A DNA stretch of 64,000 nt from Aphrophora alni. Its lineage: Eukaryota > Arthropoda > Insecta > Hemiptera > Aphrophoridae. Under the pieces are notes generated by a model. That model ran no database searches. It was not told the DNA's origin and saw nothing but the letters and a program-made list of their open reading frames with translations. The translations under genes and the position numbers were made by a program. Location of the stretch: the NCBI GenBank assembly GCA_963513935.1, contig OY740774.1, forward strand, positions 86,811,385 through 86,875,384, written 5' to 3'. Below are positions 38,051-47,933 of the stretch, piece by piece. The first letter of the stretch is position 1, and each line of letters starts with the position of its first letter.

Positions 38051-39061
38051 ATAGAACTGAAATAAACCAGAAATACTTTGTGTCCCTTACTTCATTTTAT
38101 TCTAGTATTTATTTTTAAAATATATATTTTTGTAAATATTCTAAGCCTCACCATGACGTTTTAGATACACAGTATTAGTAAATTCCATTCAACTGTGAGA
38201 AACCTGTCGAACGAAAAGAAGATACGTCGCAAGATTCTGAATGTAGTTATGTCTAACTGAAAGAAACAATATAACATTGCAGTTTTCTTTGCTACTGAAA
38301 AAAGCGAAAGACTGTTAAAATTATGATTTTCGATTAAATATTTTGCAAGCTTATTATTTGACATGATAGTTTCATCGTGTTATTGTCTAGATAAAACATT
38401 ATAAATGGTTTCTAAAAGGACTTTAATGAACAATTAGTTGGTCGCCATAATCATTTCTTAAAAAAAAAATAGTATAATACAAATATTTCACCTAACTCTG
38501 AAACAAAGTTTTTTTATTTATTTTTTACTACGTAAAATATTTTATATATAACTTATGTCAAACAGTCGATGATTAGAAAGTTATTTTATTTTGTCATAAC
38601 AGCTGTTTTGGTACGTCTTAAACCTGCATCAGATAATGAAATGAGTTTACACATATCGAACAATAATTTCATTATACAAAAAATAAAATAAATAAACATA
38701 AATAATAAAAAATCATAGGTAATGTAGTAGACGTGAAATTTTGTAGTAAAAATTGTGGAGTAATTAGTTGACTACAGTAAGTGTAGCACGTGTCCACAAC
38801 TCGTAAATCATTTTTTACTACATAATTTGACGTAAACCATAGTTACAATTATATTAAGTAATTTTGTTTATTTGTTTTTCTACAATGAATATTAATTTTC
38901 AGTGTATAATGTGTTCGTCAACAGATGATGTTATAAGATACACCGAAACAAGCGTTACAACGAAATAAAAGTACCTCCCAAACGACGACAGCTCGAAGTA
39001 TTTAAATAATATTCATTATACTAAAGCAAGTCTCTAGGCATTATGGACATCACATTTAAAA

Positions 39062-39508
39062 GCAAGTTAAAGACAAATTATTACTATTAAACCTGTAACT
39101 CCACAAAATATACTAAATAACGAGGCGCCCTGGTAATAAAATCACACATATTATTTACTGAAATCTCGAAAGAATAAATTACCATTAAAGGAAACAAATG
39201 TTCTGCAACTGTTACAGATATTATTTTCTTTTTATGTAATTCAAAACCTATCTCGCCAAAGTGTATCATATATCACAGAAAAACTGTAAGTAATCTGCAC
39301 CCCTCCCCTCCCTTAAACTTTATCAATTCAAACAGCTTTCAAAAGTTGTGAATAGAGGGAGAGGGATGGTAGGATATCAGTATATAGGTTGACACAGTCT
39401 ATCAGTCTTCACAGTATATGGTTGGGTTGATTCCAATACTAGAACTTTGTAATGTATTGCTTCTGGATATTATTATTCATTTTGTTAAATGTGATTGTTT
39501 TTACATCA
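39062..39508 (-). repeat. Inverted repeat pair, right arm
   Basis: Reverse-complement partner of 32524-32958. A 60-codon minus-strand frame here (39087-39269) is partly mirrored in the other arm: MIHFGEI, then ISVTVAEHLF appear in both, although the left arm has stops. The shared element may therefore once have been coding, but I do not recognise the protein. Confidence 0.85.
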
Positions 39509-39647
39509 ATGTTGAAAAATTGTAGAGATAGGAAATGGATCGTTTTTATAAGATTTAAAGTTACCTTCCCAGACCTAATAAAAACATTCATAGTTAACAT
39601 GTTAAATAAATATTAATATTATGTCTTATTTTATATAAATCCTAGAC

Positions 39648-39860
39648 TGATAATGCAGTCACAAATTTAATTCACGTTGTCATTACTGATCATTATAATA
39701 TTCTATGAGTACTGAAATCAACATTGATTGATAATGCAGTTACAAATTTAATTCACGTTGTCATTACATGAACATTATAATATTACACGAGTATTGAAAC
39801 CAACATAAATTGATAATGCAATCACAAATTTAATTCACGTTGTCATTACATGAACATGAA
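39648..39860 (+). repeat. Tandem repeat, 81-82-bp unit
   Basis: About 2.6 copies starting at 39648, 39729 and 39811. Each unit carries TGATAATGCA, CACAAATTTAATTCACGTTG, TCATTAC and ATTATAATATT. The units are very similar, so the expansion is fairly recent. Confidence 0.9.
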
Positions 39861-39889
39861 TATGTTATAAAATGTTTAAATTTTGAAAT

Positions 39890-41348
39890 TAAAATTATTC
39901 GTCTTAGTAGGGTTGTGAATTGACTTAGGGCCTAAATAAAAATAAAATAAAATAAAAATAACTCGAATTTTAGTAACAGGACAGTTATATTATAAAATCA
40001 CCAAATTTTAAAATAGTGTATCTATTCTTTTTATTAGAAGAGTTTCCAATTGCTAAAACCTTCGAAAATACATAGAATCAAGAATTACAATTTTAGAAAC
40101 TTCAAAGCTACGTTATAAAATTACCAAATTTATAAATAAATATTATTTTCATACTAGGGATTCAAATTGTTAAACTTAGGCCTACCTAAAAATACAAAAA
40201 TTATTGATAGCTATAAAGAATTCAATTTTAAGTAACAGAACAGCTACATTATAAAATCACCGAGTTTTGAAATTTAGTTTTCTCTGTAGGTTATGATATT
40301 TTTAAACCTAAGCGTACCTAAAATCTAAAAAAAAAATAAAATAAAATACAATGACAGCTATAAATATTTCTATTTTTTTTTTTTTTTTTTTGTAACAGCA
40401 AAACTATGTTATAAAATAACCAAGTATTAAAATAAATAGAAACTCCAGAAAAGTATATTTTCAAATACAACTTATGTTAGGAAAATTTTACTATAATTCA
40501 TTTTATTTTTTTATCCTCACTTTCCTTTAGGTTTAAGCAATTTAAAGAATCAGAAAGGTAAATAAATACTAATTTTCCATATTCGACTAGCCTACCGAAA
40601 CGTTTTAAATTTATGAGTTTTTACTATATTGCAAGTTACAAATCAAAAATTATTATACTTGAAACAATGGTTAGGCCATTAACTACCATAATGAAATAAA
40701 GTTGTAATAAACACTACAATCACAGCTATGTTGAAAAATTACAGGTTCAATCACGTAAATGAAATTCACAGGGTTTTTAGTTTGTTTAAATCGTAGGCCT
40801 ACCTAAAATTAAAAAAAAAAATCTTTAACTGTTATGAATAATTCTATCTTAAAATAACACAGTTATAATACAAAATTACCAAGTTTAAAATGTATATTTT
40901 CAATTAGTTATAACCTATGATAAGCAAAGTTATTAGAGTTTTAAGCCTATCTAACCTCACTTTACTTTAGAACTAACAAATCTATAGAAGCGCAATGTTA
41001 ATAGTTACTATTTTAAAAATAACAGTAGCCTATGTTTTACATTAATTCAAATTAGAACAACCAAAAATTATTAACCTTAAACCGATGATTTACCAATCAA
41101 AATCTATTGTATACAATAACAGTTAATCACATGTCTTAACTAGAAAAGATTAAACATCAATAATTAGAATTAAAAGAAACTATTTCACCTTAAGCACTTT
41201 ATTTTGACAACAGAAGGAGTTAGAACACTTTCAAAATACACAAATCACAAATTCTTAAAACACTAGAAACATTCGTTGGCTTTCAACACGGTTGTAAAAA
41301 GAAATACTTAATCCAACCGACAAGTCTGCACTGGTCGATAGAAGAAGC
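39890..41348 (+). repeat. Large dispersed repeat, left part of interrupted copy
   Basis: Collinear with 15880-17290. It includes a diverged form of the ~138-bp tandem units (AAACTTAGGCCTACC near 40175, AAACCTAAGCGTACC near 40307) and ends at GAAGAAGC, exactly where the LTR retrotransposon begins. The homologous sequence resumes after the element at 48616. Confidence 0.85.
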
Positions 41349-41490
41349 TGTTATGAACGGCCCTTAAAACTGCCTGGGTTCTTTAATTCCAATTAATATC
41401 ATCAAATCAGTGGTTCAGTATTTTTATTAAATCTTATCTTTGGTATGAAACTTACATCTATTTGCCTGATACTTTACTACTATACTTTAT

Positions 41491-41625
41491 TACAAGACTT
41501 TAATACAATAATTTAGATACAAAACTTTAATACAATAATTTAACTACAAAACTTTAATACAATAATTCAAATACAAAACTTTAATACAATAATTTAACTA
41601 CAAAACTTTAATACACTAATAGGAA
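41491..41625 (-). repeat. 27-bp tandem repeat inside the LTR
   Basis: About five copies of a unit of the form AAACTTTAATACAATAATTT plus 6-8 bases. It lies downstream of the polyadenylation signal in the element's own direction, that is toward U5, and the same array is present in the other LTR at 48076-48210. Confidence 0.9.
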
Positions 41626-41656
41626 TTTAATTAAACAATAAAACAAAACCATATTA

Positions 41657-41662
41657 TTTATT
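41657..41662 (-). terminator. Polyadenylation signal AATAAA in the LTR
   Basis: AATAAA on the minus strand within GGGCTTTGAATAAATAATATG, about 205 bases after the TATA box. This would place the R/U5 border a little downstream. The copy in the other LTR is at 48242-48247. Function is inferred from position. Confidence 0.55.
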
Positions 41663-41867
41663 CAAAGCCCAGAAGTATTCCAACTATTATTATATATTAA
41701 ATAAAAGAAATTACAAGTCTTCTACCTGGTGATTTAATGTATAGAAATGCTTGCTTACGGTATGTTGCGTAGATTTCCTGGGCCATCTTCCACCACGGCT
41801 AGCCACACAGCCGTGTATCTTCCCAGCTCCAAAAGACAAGAGACCCCCACCCAAATTCTGCTGATCG

Positions 41868-41875
41868 TTTATATA
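41868..41875 (-). promoter_or_regulatory. TATA box of the LTR promoter
   Basis: TATATAAA on the minus strand within AAAGGTATATAAACGATC. Transcription would start about 25-30 bases further, near 41840, making U3 roughly 190 bp. The working copy for the element is the identical box in the 5' LTR at 48453-48460. Confidence 0.6.
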
Positions 41876-42030
41876 CCTTTGGGAGTCTTGGTTGCTCTAG
41901 TTTCTATGCAAGACAAGCATTTCAACATTTTTTTAATTGTTTCACAATAGTTGGATCATTCTGAGTTTTGTGAATGTGATTCCTTTCTAATCTAACCTAA
42001 TATTAACCTAATATTAACTTATTCCTAACA

Positions 42031-42684
42031 TCACCGGCGCCCACGAGACATCGTCCCGATGTCATATTACAAACCTATCCATCTTTAACATTTCAAAGTT
42101 TGATTTAATAATATAGAACTATATAACATTTAAATAATAACATTCACAAGCACATATATTTTTTTTTTTTTTGAAATACAGAATATAATACATGAAATAA
42201 TAAAAGTTACAATTACAATCCTTTTACAAAAATTTTACAATCCTTTTTGATTAATACTAAGTTCTAGTCCTAAAATGCATACGTCATGTGATTTATATTT
42301 AGTTCAAAAAATATACATAACCCAACAGGTCTAACCAAAATAATGTAGGTAGTCAATTGGCTACTCAATCCACCAATCTTACTACATTAGCGTAGTCAAA
42401 CCTGCAACAGGGTAAAAATGATTAAACATTTTCATATTATAAATACAAATTATAATATAAATTTTCTGTCACTTTGTCCTGTAACTGAGCAAGCATTTTT
42501 GTATAAATTCACCTGTTATTGTTTTTATAATGATTTTTGAAGAAAAAAAAAAAAAAACTTTGATTTGTTGGAAACCTTTTGAGACTTTTTAGATTTTAGT
42601 ACTTTTTCTAAGATTTTATGTTAATTGTTTTAATTAAATTATTTAACTTATATATATATTCCTATACCTACATATATCTATCAC
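42031..42684 (-). other. 3' untranslated region of the element; no envelope gene
   Basis: 654 bp between the pol stop and the 3' LTR, AT-rich with no minus-strand frame that could be an envelope. The bases directly before the LTR, read on the minus strand, are GGGACGATGTCTCG then TGGGCGCCGGTGA. This is G-rich but broken by pyrimidines, so the plus-strand primer (polypurine tract) is not obvious. Confidence 0.8.
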
Positions 42685-45600
42685 TTATACATTTGTATTA
42701 TACGGTTTTAATCTTGAGACATGGACTATGTCCCCTATCCATCTACCATATCGATTTACCTCTATCTCATAATTTAGTGGCGAAAGTCTTTTTAAAATTT
42801 TGTATGGGCCTGTGTACTGTTGGGCAAGCTTGTTGTCCTTTTTCTCTGCTTTCACTAGGACCATTTCCCCTACTTGAAACTTTTTTTCCCTTTTGTGCTC
42901 ATTATAACGCTTGCATTGGTCTTTTTGGTTTGCCTCTAACAATTTTGGCAAATCCTGCCTAATTTTGTGTATTGTTTTTAAGGCTTCCAGTACATTGTGG
43001 TCTGGTATTTTTGGTAACAATGCTAAATCGATTGGTTGGTTTGGTTCAAACCCGTGCAGTAGGAAGAAGGGTGAAAATCCTGTGGCCGCGTGTCTGCCTG
43101 AATTATATGCAAAAGTTAATAATTTCACGTATTTATGCCATTCCTTTTGCTCTATGTTTACGTAACAGCGCAGCATGTTTATTAACGTCGAGTTGTATCG
43201 CTCAGTTATTCCTTGACTTTGTGGCCTATAAGCTGCCGATGTTTTGTGTATTATGCCTAAGGCGGTGTATAATTGTTTTAGTGTGTCGGCTACGAAGTGA
43301 GTCCCCCTGTCTGTCTGTATCTCTGCTGGCATTCCGTAACATGGAATGATGTCTTCTAATAAAAATTTCGCTGTCGTGTTGGCATCTGCTTTTTCGGTTG
43401 TTTTGGCAACCGCGAACCTCGTTGTGTTGTCCGTTGCAATTATAATGTATCCCTTCTTGTTTGATTTTGGTAAAGGTCCGAGAAAGTCTATTGTTAATTT
43501 AGTAAATGGTTTTGTGTTGATTTTGATTGGTTGTAAAAATCCTGTTTGTTTCTGTCGGTCCGTTTTCATAATTTGACACTTATGACAATTTTTTATGTAT
43601 CGTACCACGTCCGCTGTCATCCCTGGCCAATGATAGTTGTTCCTTATCTTTGACATCGTTTTTTGTATCCCCGCATGACCTCCCCCAACATATGAATCAT
43701 GAAATGCCTGTAAAACGTCTGTTGTCAATGTTTTAGGAATTGCTAACAGCATTTTATTTCCTCCATTCATTATGTGCTTATAATGCAAGATTCCATCCCG
43801 TAGTGTGTACAACCTTGAAGCTCGCCTAAATGCTTTGTCAGCTGCCTCTGGATCTACTAACGCTTGTCTAATGTGGAATAAATAATCATCTGTTAGTTGT
43901 AATTGTTCTATGTTTACTGTTTGGATTTTGTTTATTGTTAGTTCCCCCTGTATTTCTGTTTTTGAAATCGGTGTTTTTCCTGGGTAGCGACTCAAGCTAT
44001 CTGGTACTCTCATTGTCGATCCGGGTTTGTGTTTGATTTCAAAATCATACTCTATTAATTTCAAAGCTAATCTATTTAAACGTGAACTTAGGGTTTTTAC
44101 ATTTTTATAATATTGTAAACTGGCGTGGTCATTGAAAATCGTAAATCGTCGGCCATACAGGAAAGGTCTAAAATAGTTAACCGTGTAAACTACACTTAAC
44201 AGCTCTATCTCCGATACGCTCCAGCGTCCCTCTGTATCTTTTAGTCTCCTGCTGACGTAAGCAATAGGTCGTAGTGTTCCATCTTCTTGGTATTGGGACA
44301 TTACTCCCCCTATTCCGGTCCTACTGGCGTCGCACGATATCACTATTTCCAAATTTTCGTTGAAATTTGCCAGCACTGGCGGTGTTGTTAATGAGATTTT
44401 TAGTTTTTGGAAAGCTTTTTCATGCTGCCCTAACCATTTGAATGTTTTTTTTTCTGCATTTTCTTTTTTCGTTAAATCCGTCAGTGGTTTAGCTATGTCA
44501 CTAAAGCCTTGGATGAACTTCCTATAATAAGATGCCGCTCCTAAGAAGCTCCGCACATCCTTCGTTCGCGTAGGAGTGGGAAATTCGGTTATAGCTTTTA
44601 AGTTTTTCTCCAATGGCTTTATCCCCTGTTTGGATATGTTGTGGCCAAGTACATCAATGTTTTTGTAGAAAAAATGACATTTAGATGTTTTAAGTTTCAA
44701 TTTAGCTGCTTCTAGACGCTTAAAAACTTTTTCTAGATTATCTAATTGTTCTTTAAATGTGCCTCCATACGCTACTAAATCGTCTATATAAATTATCATT
44801 CCTTGATACAACAACCCTGAAAATAGGCGGTTCATACTCCGTTGAAATGAATTGGACGAATTTCTCATTCCCATAGGCAGTCTAGTGTATTGGTATAGGC
44901 CTCGGTGAGTCACAAACGCCGTATACGGTCTATGCTCCGGCACAATAGGCTGTTGGAAGAATGCCTGATTGATATCCATTGATGAAAAGTATTGTGCCGT
45001 CCCAAGGGTATCGAATATTGTTTCTGCCCTGGGTAATGGAAATTTGTCTGCCTCCATATTCTCGTTTAACTTCCGGTAGTCCACTACCATGCGGTATTGG
45101 TCTCCCGGTTTCTTTACCAAAAATGCTGGTGCCGCGTATGCACTCTGGGAATCTTCTACCACGCCTGTTTTCTTTAACTCCTCTACCTGACGGTCTAATT
45201 CCAACCTTTCCACATTGCTTAACCTGTATGGAGGTACAGCTACTGGTTTGTCTGTGTTCATATATATTGAATATGGCGGCATATTGGCTTCTTGCAAATC
45301 GTATGGCCCTCGCGCAAACAAATGAATATATCTCTTTATTAATGTCTTAGCTGCCTCGTGTTCTGTGCTGGTTAATTCTTTATTGATGTCTATGCGGTCC
45401 CCCTTTTGGTCGGTCAGGTCTTTGCTGTTTGTCATTTCCGTATTCTGAGACAGGTAATTAATGTGATGTTTTTCTTTTGGGTTGTAGTCTTCGAAGTCTG
45501 CACTTGAGAATTTTATCAATTTGCGGGTTTTTTGTTTCTGTTCTTCAGTCACGGCCACTTTCCCTAATTTGGTGTTTGTTAACAAAGTTTTTGTTCGCGA

Positions 45601-47430
45601 TGTCGGGTTCACAATCGTTAATCGTGTGGGTGTGTCATCTGTACTAGCACATACATGAACTCCTTTTTTACCTAGTAGGTCATCCCTACACTGAAATTCA
45701 TATTTTTTTCCTTCTGTTAATATTCTTTCTGTTCGCCCTTCGATATTTTTTGTCTCACCTGGGGATATCGTTATGTCGTGTGGTGTGTAAATGGGCATCA
45801 CGTCTTCTGTTGTGTTTGCCGCGTTGTGTTCTTTAAATAATGATATTTTGCTTTCCCCCAGAGTAACTGTCTGTGTTTTGAAGTTAATGACAGTATCATT
45901 TGCTGCCATAAAATCATTTCCCACCAACAAATCGCTGGTTAATCCTTCTACTAAATATACTGTTTGCTTGTATCTCTTTTTTTGTACCTGAAACTCTAAA
46001 ATTGCTTTGCCTGTGACATTCAGTCTCGTCGCATTCGCAGATGTCAACCAAATGTTGTCTGGCTTTATTTTTTTTGCTAAATGTTTGTATGTATCATTTA
46101 GACATGAAACACTACAACCTGTGTCTAATAAAATATCTATTTGTTTGTCCCCTATGTGTCCTCTTATTGTTGAAGTTAAATTTGTGTTTATGTTACAAAT
46201 TGGTGTTTGTAATTTGATTGTGTGTTGCGAGTATGCACTATCATCGTTCGGTTTCGTCAGCATTCTCCGCCCAACGTTGCAAGGTCCCTTGTACATTGTA
46301 TCTTCAGTGTCATCAAATTCCATTTTGCGTTGTTCATTATGTAACCTATTATGCGAATACTCTTTTACCATGTCTCCGCACGTGTCGAAATACCACTTTA
46401 TAAATTGTACATGCCTCTGCTGTGCCAATTTATATCCTACTTTGTTGCGTAACCATTTTTCGTATGCGCTTCCCGCCGTTTTATTTCTCCGAGATATTTT
46501 TGGCCGTCCAGAATGAATGTTGTTCAATCCCGGCCGTCCTAGTTTTTTTGCTTGGCAAAACTTAGCGATGTGTCCTCTCTCTCCACACTGAAAACACTCT
46601 GGCGCTGCCCTATACGCTCGTTCCATGGGTTGTCTTCCGTGGTACATCTGTTCTGGGTTGTGTGGTTTATATTCCCTAGCGTACCGATAGTTTTTTTCTG
46701 GCCCTGGTTCTGTATTCCTGTTGTAGTATCTTTGTCTATGGCCCTGGTATTCTCGTCTCCCTGGATCGTCCCTGACCTGTCTATTTTGCATATGCATACT
46801 TTTAAGCTGGTCTAATATGATAGCCAATTCGGATTTTTCGCTCATTTCTTTTTTTTCTGTTAAATTTTCCGAATTAATTCCCAGCCTTTCTCGCAGCATG
46901 TATGTTGCTTTTTCTGCCGTGAGCATATTATGATTTAGCTTTTCCAGCGTACTATTATCCAACATAGCGATCTGTTGCAACATGGCTGGGTTAAGTCCTT
47001 TCAATATGTGGTTGCAAATTTTTAACTCACTCATGTCGGGTTCATATTTCGCACACAACAACTCTACATCGGTTCTATATTGTATCAGGGATTCCCCGGG
47101 TAATTGTATTCTATTATTCAATCGTATCAATATCATTTCCTTCTCCTGTGTTGGCGCAAATGCTTTCCTGAACTGTGTCTCTAGGTCTTCCCATGTTAAT
47201 TGTTCATTTTTAATTTCCAGGATGTCAAAGTAACTGCTTGCCACGCCTTCTAAATACCACGGAAAGTATATTTTCTTTTTTTCGTCGTCCCATCCGTTTG
47301 CAATGGCCGCCCTGCTAAACCTTGCTATATGTGTTTCTATGTCTTCCCCTGTTTTTCCCCCAAATTTACTAGGTTCAAAAAATGGCAGTTTCTCGCACAT
47401 CCTACCCAAGAAGAATTCAACACCCGACAC
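42685..47430 (-). CDS. Gag-Pol polyprotein of a Ty3/gypsy retrotransposon
   Basis: A 1581-residue frame with no interruption. Capsid-like Gag fills about residues 1-190 and is followed by a CCHC zinc knuckle (CFQCGERGHIAKFC, 279-292). The aspartic protease has LLDTGCS with catalytic D436. The reverse transcriptase spans about 740-935 with YIDD at 881-884. RNase H has D1034, E1076 and D1101. Integrase has H1244, H1252, C1282, C1285, then the D1315, D1374, E1410 triad with 35 residues between the last two. A GPY motif lies at 1541-1543, before a VHVSRLKPY end. All catalytic residues I could check are present. Gag and Pol share one frame, so the Gag:Pol ratio must be set by something other than frameshifting at the junction. 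The first ATG is used because the Gag similarity begins close to it. Confidence 0.97.
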   Translation of the reverse strand: MSGVEFFLGRMCEKLPFFEPSKFGGKTGEDIETHIARFSRAAIANGWDDEKKKIYFPWYLEGVASSYFDILEIKNEQLTWEDLETQFRKAFAPTQEKEMILIRLNNRIQLPGESLIQYRTDVELLCAKYEPDMSELKICNHILKGLNPAMLQQIAMLDNSTLEKLNHNMLTAEKATYMLRERLGINSENLTEKKEMSEKSELAIILDQLKSMHMQNRQVRDDPGRREYQGHRQRYYNRNTEPGPEKNYRYAREYKPHNPEQMYHGRQPMERAYRAAPECFQCGERGHIAKFCQAKKLGRPGLNNIHSGRPKISRRNKTAGSAYEKWLRNKVGYKLAQQRHVQFIKWYFDTCGDMVKEYSHNRLHNEQRKMEFDDTEDTMYKGPCNVGRRMLTKPNDDSAYSQHTIKLQTPICNINTNLTSTIRGHIGDKQIDILLDTGCSVSCLNDTYKHLAKKIKPDNIWLTSANATRLNVTGKAILEFQVQKKRYKQTVYLVEGLTSDLLVGNDFMAANDTVINFKTQTVTLGESKISLFKEHNAANTTEDVMPIYTPHDITISPGETKNIEGRTERILTEGKKYEFQCRDDLLGKKGVHVCASTDDTPTRLTIVNPTSRTKTLLTNTKLGKVAVTEEQKQKTRKLIKFSSADFEDYNPKEKHHINYLSQNTEMTNSKDLTDQKGDRIDINKELTSTEHEAAKTLIKRYIHLFARGPYDLQEANMPPYSIYMNTDKPVAVPPYRLSNVERLELDRQVEELKKTGVVEDSQSAYAAPAFLVKKPGDQYRMVVDYRKLNENMEADKFPLPRAETIFDTLGTAQYFSSMDINQAFFQQPIVPEHRPYTAFVTHRGLYQYTRLPMGMRNSSNSFQRSMNRLFSGLLYQGMIIYIDDLVAYGGTFKEQLDNLEKVFKRLEAAKLKLKTSKCHFFYKNIDVLGHNISKQGIKPLEKNLKAITEFPTPTRTKDVRSFLGAASYYRKFIQGFSDIAKPLTDLTKKENAEKKTFKWLGQHEKAFQKLKISLTTPPVLANFNENLEIVISCDASRTGIGGVMSQYQEDGTLRPIAYVSRRLKDTEGRWSVSEIELLSVVYTVNYFRPFLYGRRFTIFNDHASLQYYKNVKTLSSRLNRLALKLIEYDFEIKHKPGSTMRVPDSLSRYPGKTPISKTEIQGELTINKIQTVNIEQLQLTDDYLFHIRQALVDPEAADKAFRRASRLYTLRDGILHYKHIMNGGNKMLLAIPKTLTTDVLQAFHDSYVGGGHAGIQKTMSKIRNNYHWPGMTADVVRYIKNCHKCQIMKTDRQKQTGFLQPIKINTKPFTKLTIDFLGPLPKSNKKGYIIIATDNTTRFAVAKTTEKADANTTAKFLLEDIIPCYGMPAEIQTDRGTHFVADTLKQLYTALGIIHKTSAAYRPQSQGITERYNSTLINMLRCYVNIEQKEWHKYVKLLTFAYNSGRHAATGFSPFFLLHGFEPNQPIDLALLPKIPDHNVLEALKTIHKIRQDLPKLLEANQKDQCKRYNEHKREKKFQVGEMVLVKAEKKDNKLAQQYTGPYKILKRLSPLNYEIEVNRYGRWIGDIVHVSRLKPYNTNV

Positions 47431-47917
47431 TCAAAAAGATCCGTTTCCAGCTACTCAGTCCACCGGAAACAATGATAAATTTGAAATGTCAAGTTTGTCG
47501 TTAATTTTCCTATTCACTGTTAAAACTTATTGACGCATGAGAAAGAAAAAATGTAAACAAAGCCCCACAATGTTCCGTCAGCAATCCGTGATGTAACCGC
47601 CACGACCTTGTGTAATGCAAACTGCCGACGCGTTGTTTTATGTAACAAGTAGATTGTAAGTGGAACAGGTTTCTAATTGCTTTTCAGCTCCTTAACCTAC
47701 CACAAATTTTCCCGTAATGTTATCGTGACAATTAGAATGACTGTAATTTAGCTTATCTTATTAATAAACACACTAACAATAATTAAATAGTAACATCCAG
47801 TTAATAATTTTGAAACTTCTTAAACTAAAAAATTTTAAAATCAACTTCAATAATATGTATAAAAAGAATATTAGCACAATTTTTATAGGTATTAATTTTT
47901 AGTAAAAACTAAAAGAA
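47431..47917 (-). other. 5' leader of the element
   Basis: About 490 bases between the primer-binding site and the Gag ATG. It should contain packaging signals, but none can be pointed out by eye. It includes a moderately GC-rich part (47570-47640). No upstream coding frame of note. Confidence 0.7.
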
Positions 47918-47931
47918 CGGCCGATGCACCA
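47918..47931 (-). other. Primer-binding site, fits tRNA-Gly
   Basis: Read on the minus strand, two bases after the 5' LTR end comes TGGTGCATCGGCCG. This is the complement of CGGCCGATGCA plus CCA, which is how I recall the 3' end of animal tRNA-Gly(GCC). Fourteen bases fit; beyond them the match breaks. The identity of the tRNA rests on memory of that tRNA sequence. Confidence 0.75.
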
Positions 47932-47933
47932 TT

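Larger units (their letters stand above)
41349..42030 (-). repeat. 3' LTR of the gypsy-type element
   Basis: 682 bp, on the low-coordinate side because the element lies on the minus strand. It starts TGTTAGGAATAAG and ends GGGCCGTTCATAACA when read on the minus strand. It holds a TATA box, a polyadenylation signal and a 27-bp tandem array. A CACGGCT/AGCCGTG hairpin (41794-41815) lies shortly after the predicted transcription start and would be in the 5' end of the RNA. Confidence 0.96.

Noticed and set aside
41747..41950. 67-codon frame duplicated at 48332-48535
   Set aside because: It is identical because it lies in the two LTRs, on the strand opposite to the element. No sign of a real gene.
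42031..42684. Search for an envelope gene that would make the element retrovirus-like
   Set aside because: No minus-strand frame of meaningful length, signal peptide or membrane segment exists between the pol stop and the 3' LTR.
42618..47533. Plus-strand frames up to 169 codons
   Set aside because: All are antisense shadows of the Gag-Pol frame and have no recognisable domains.
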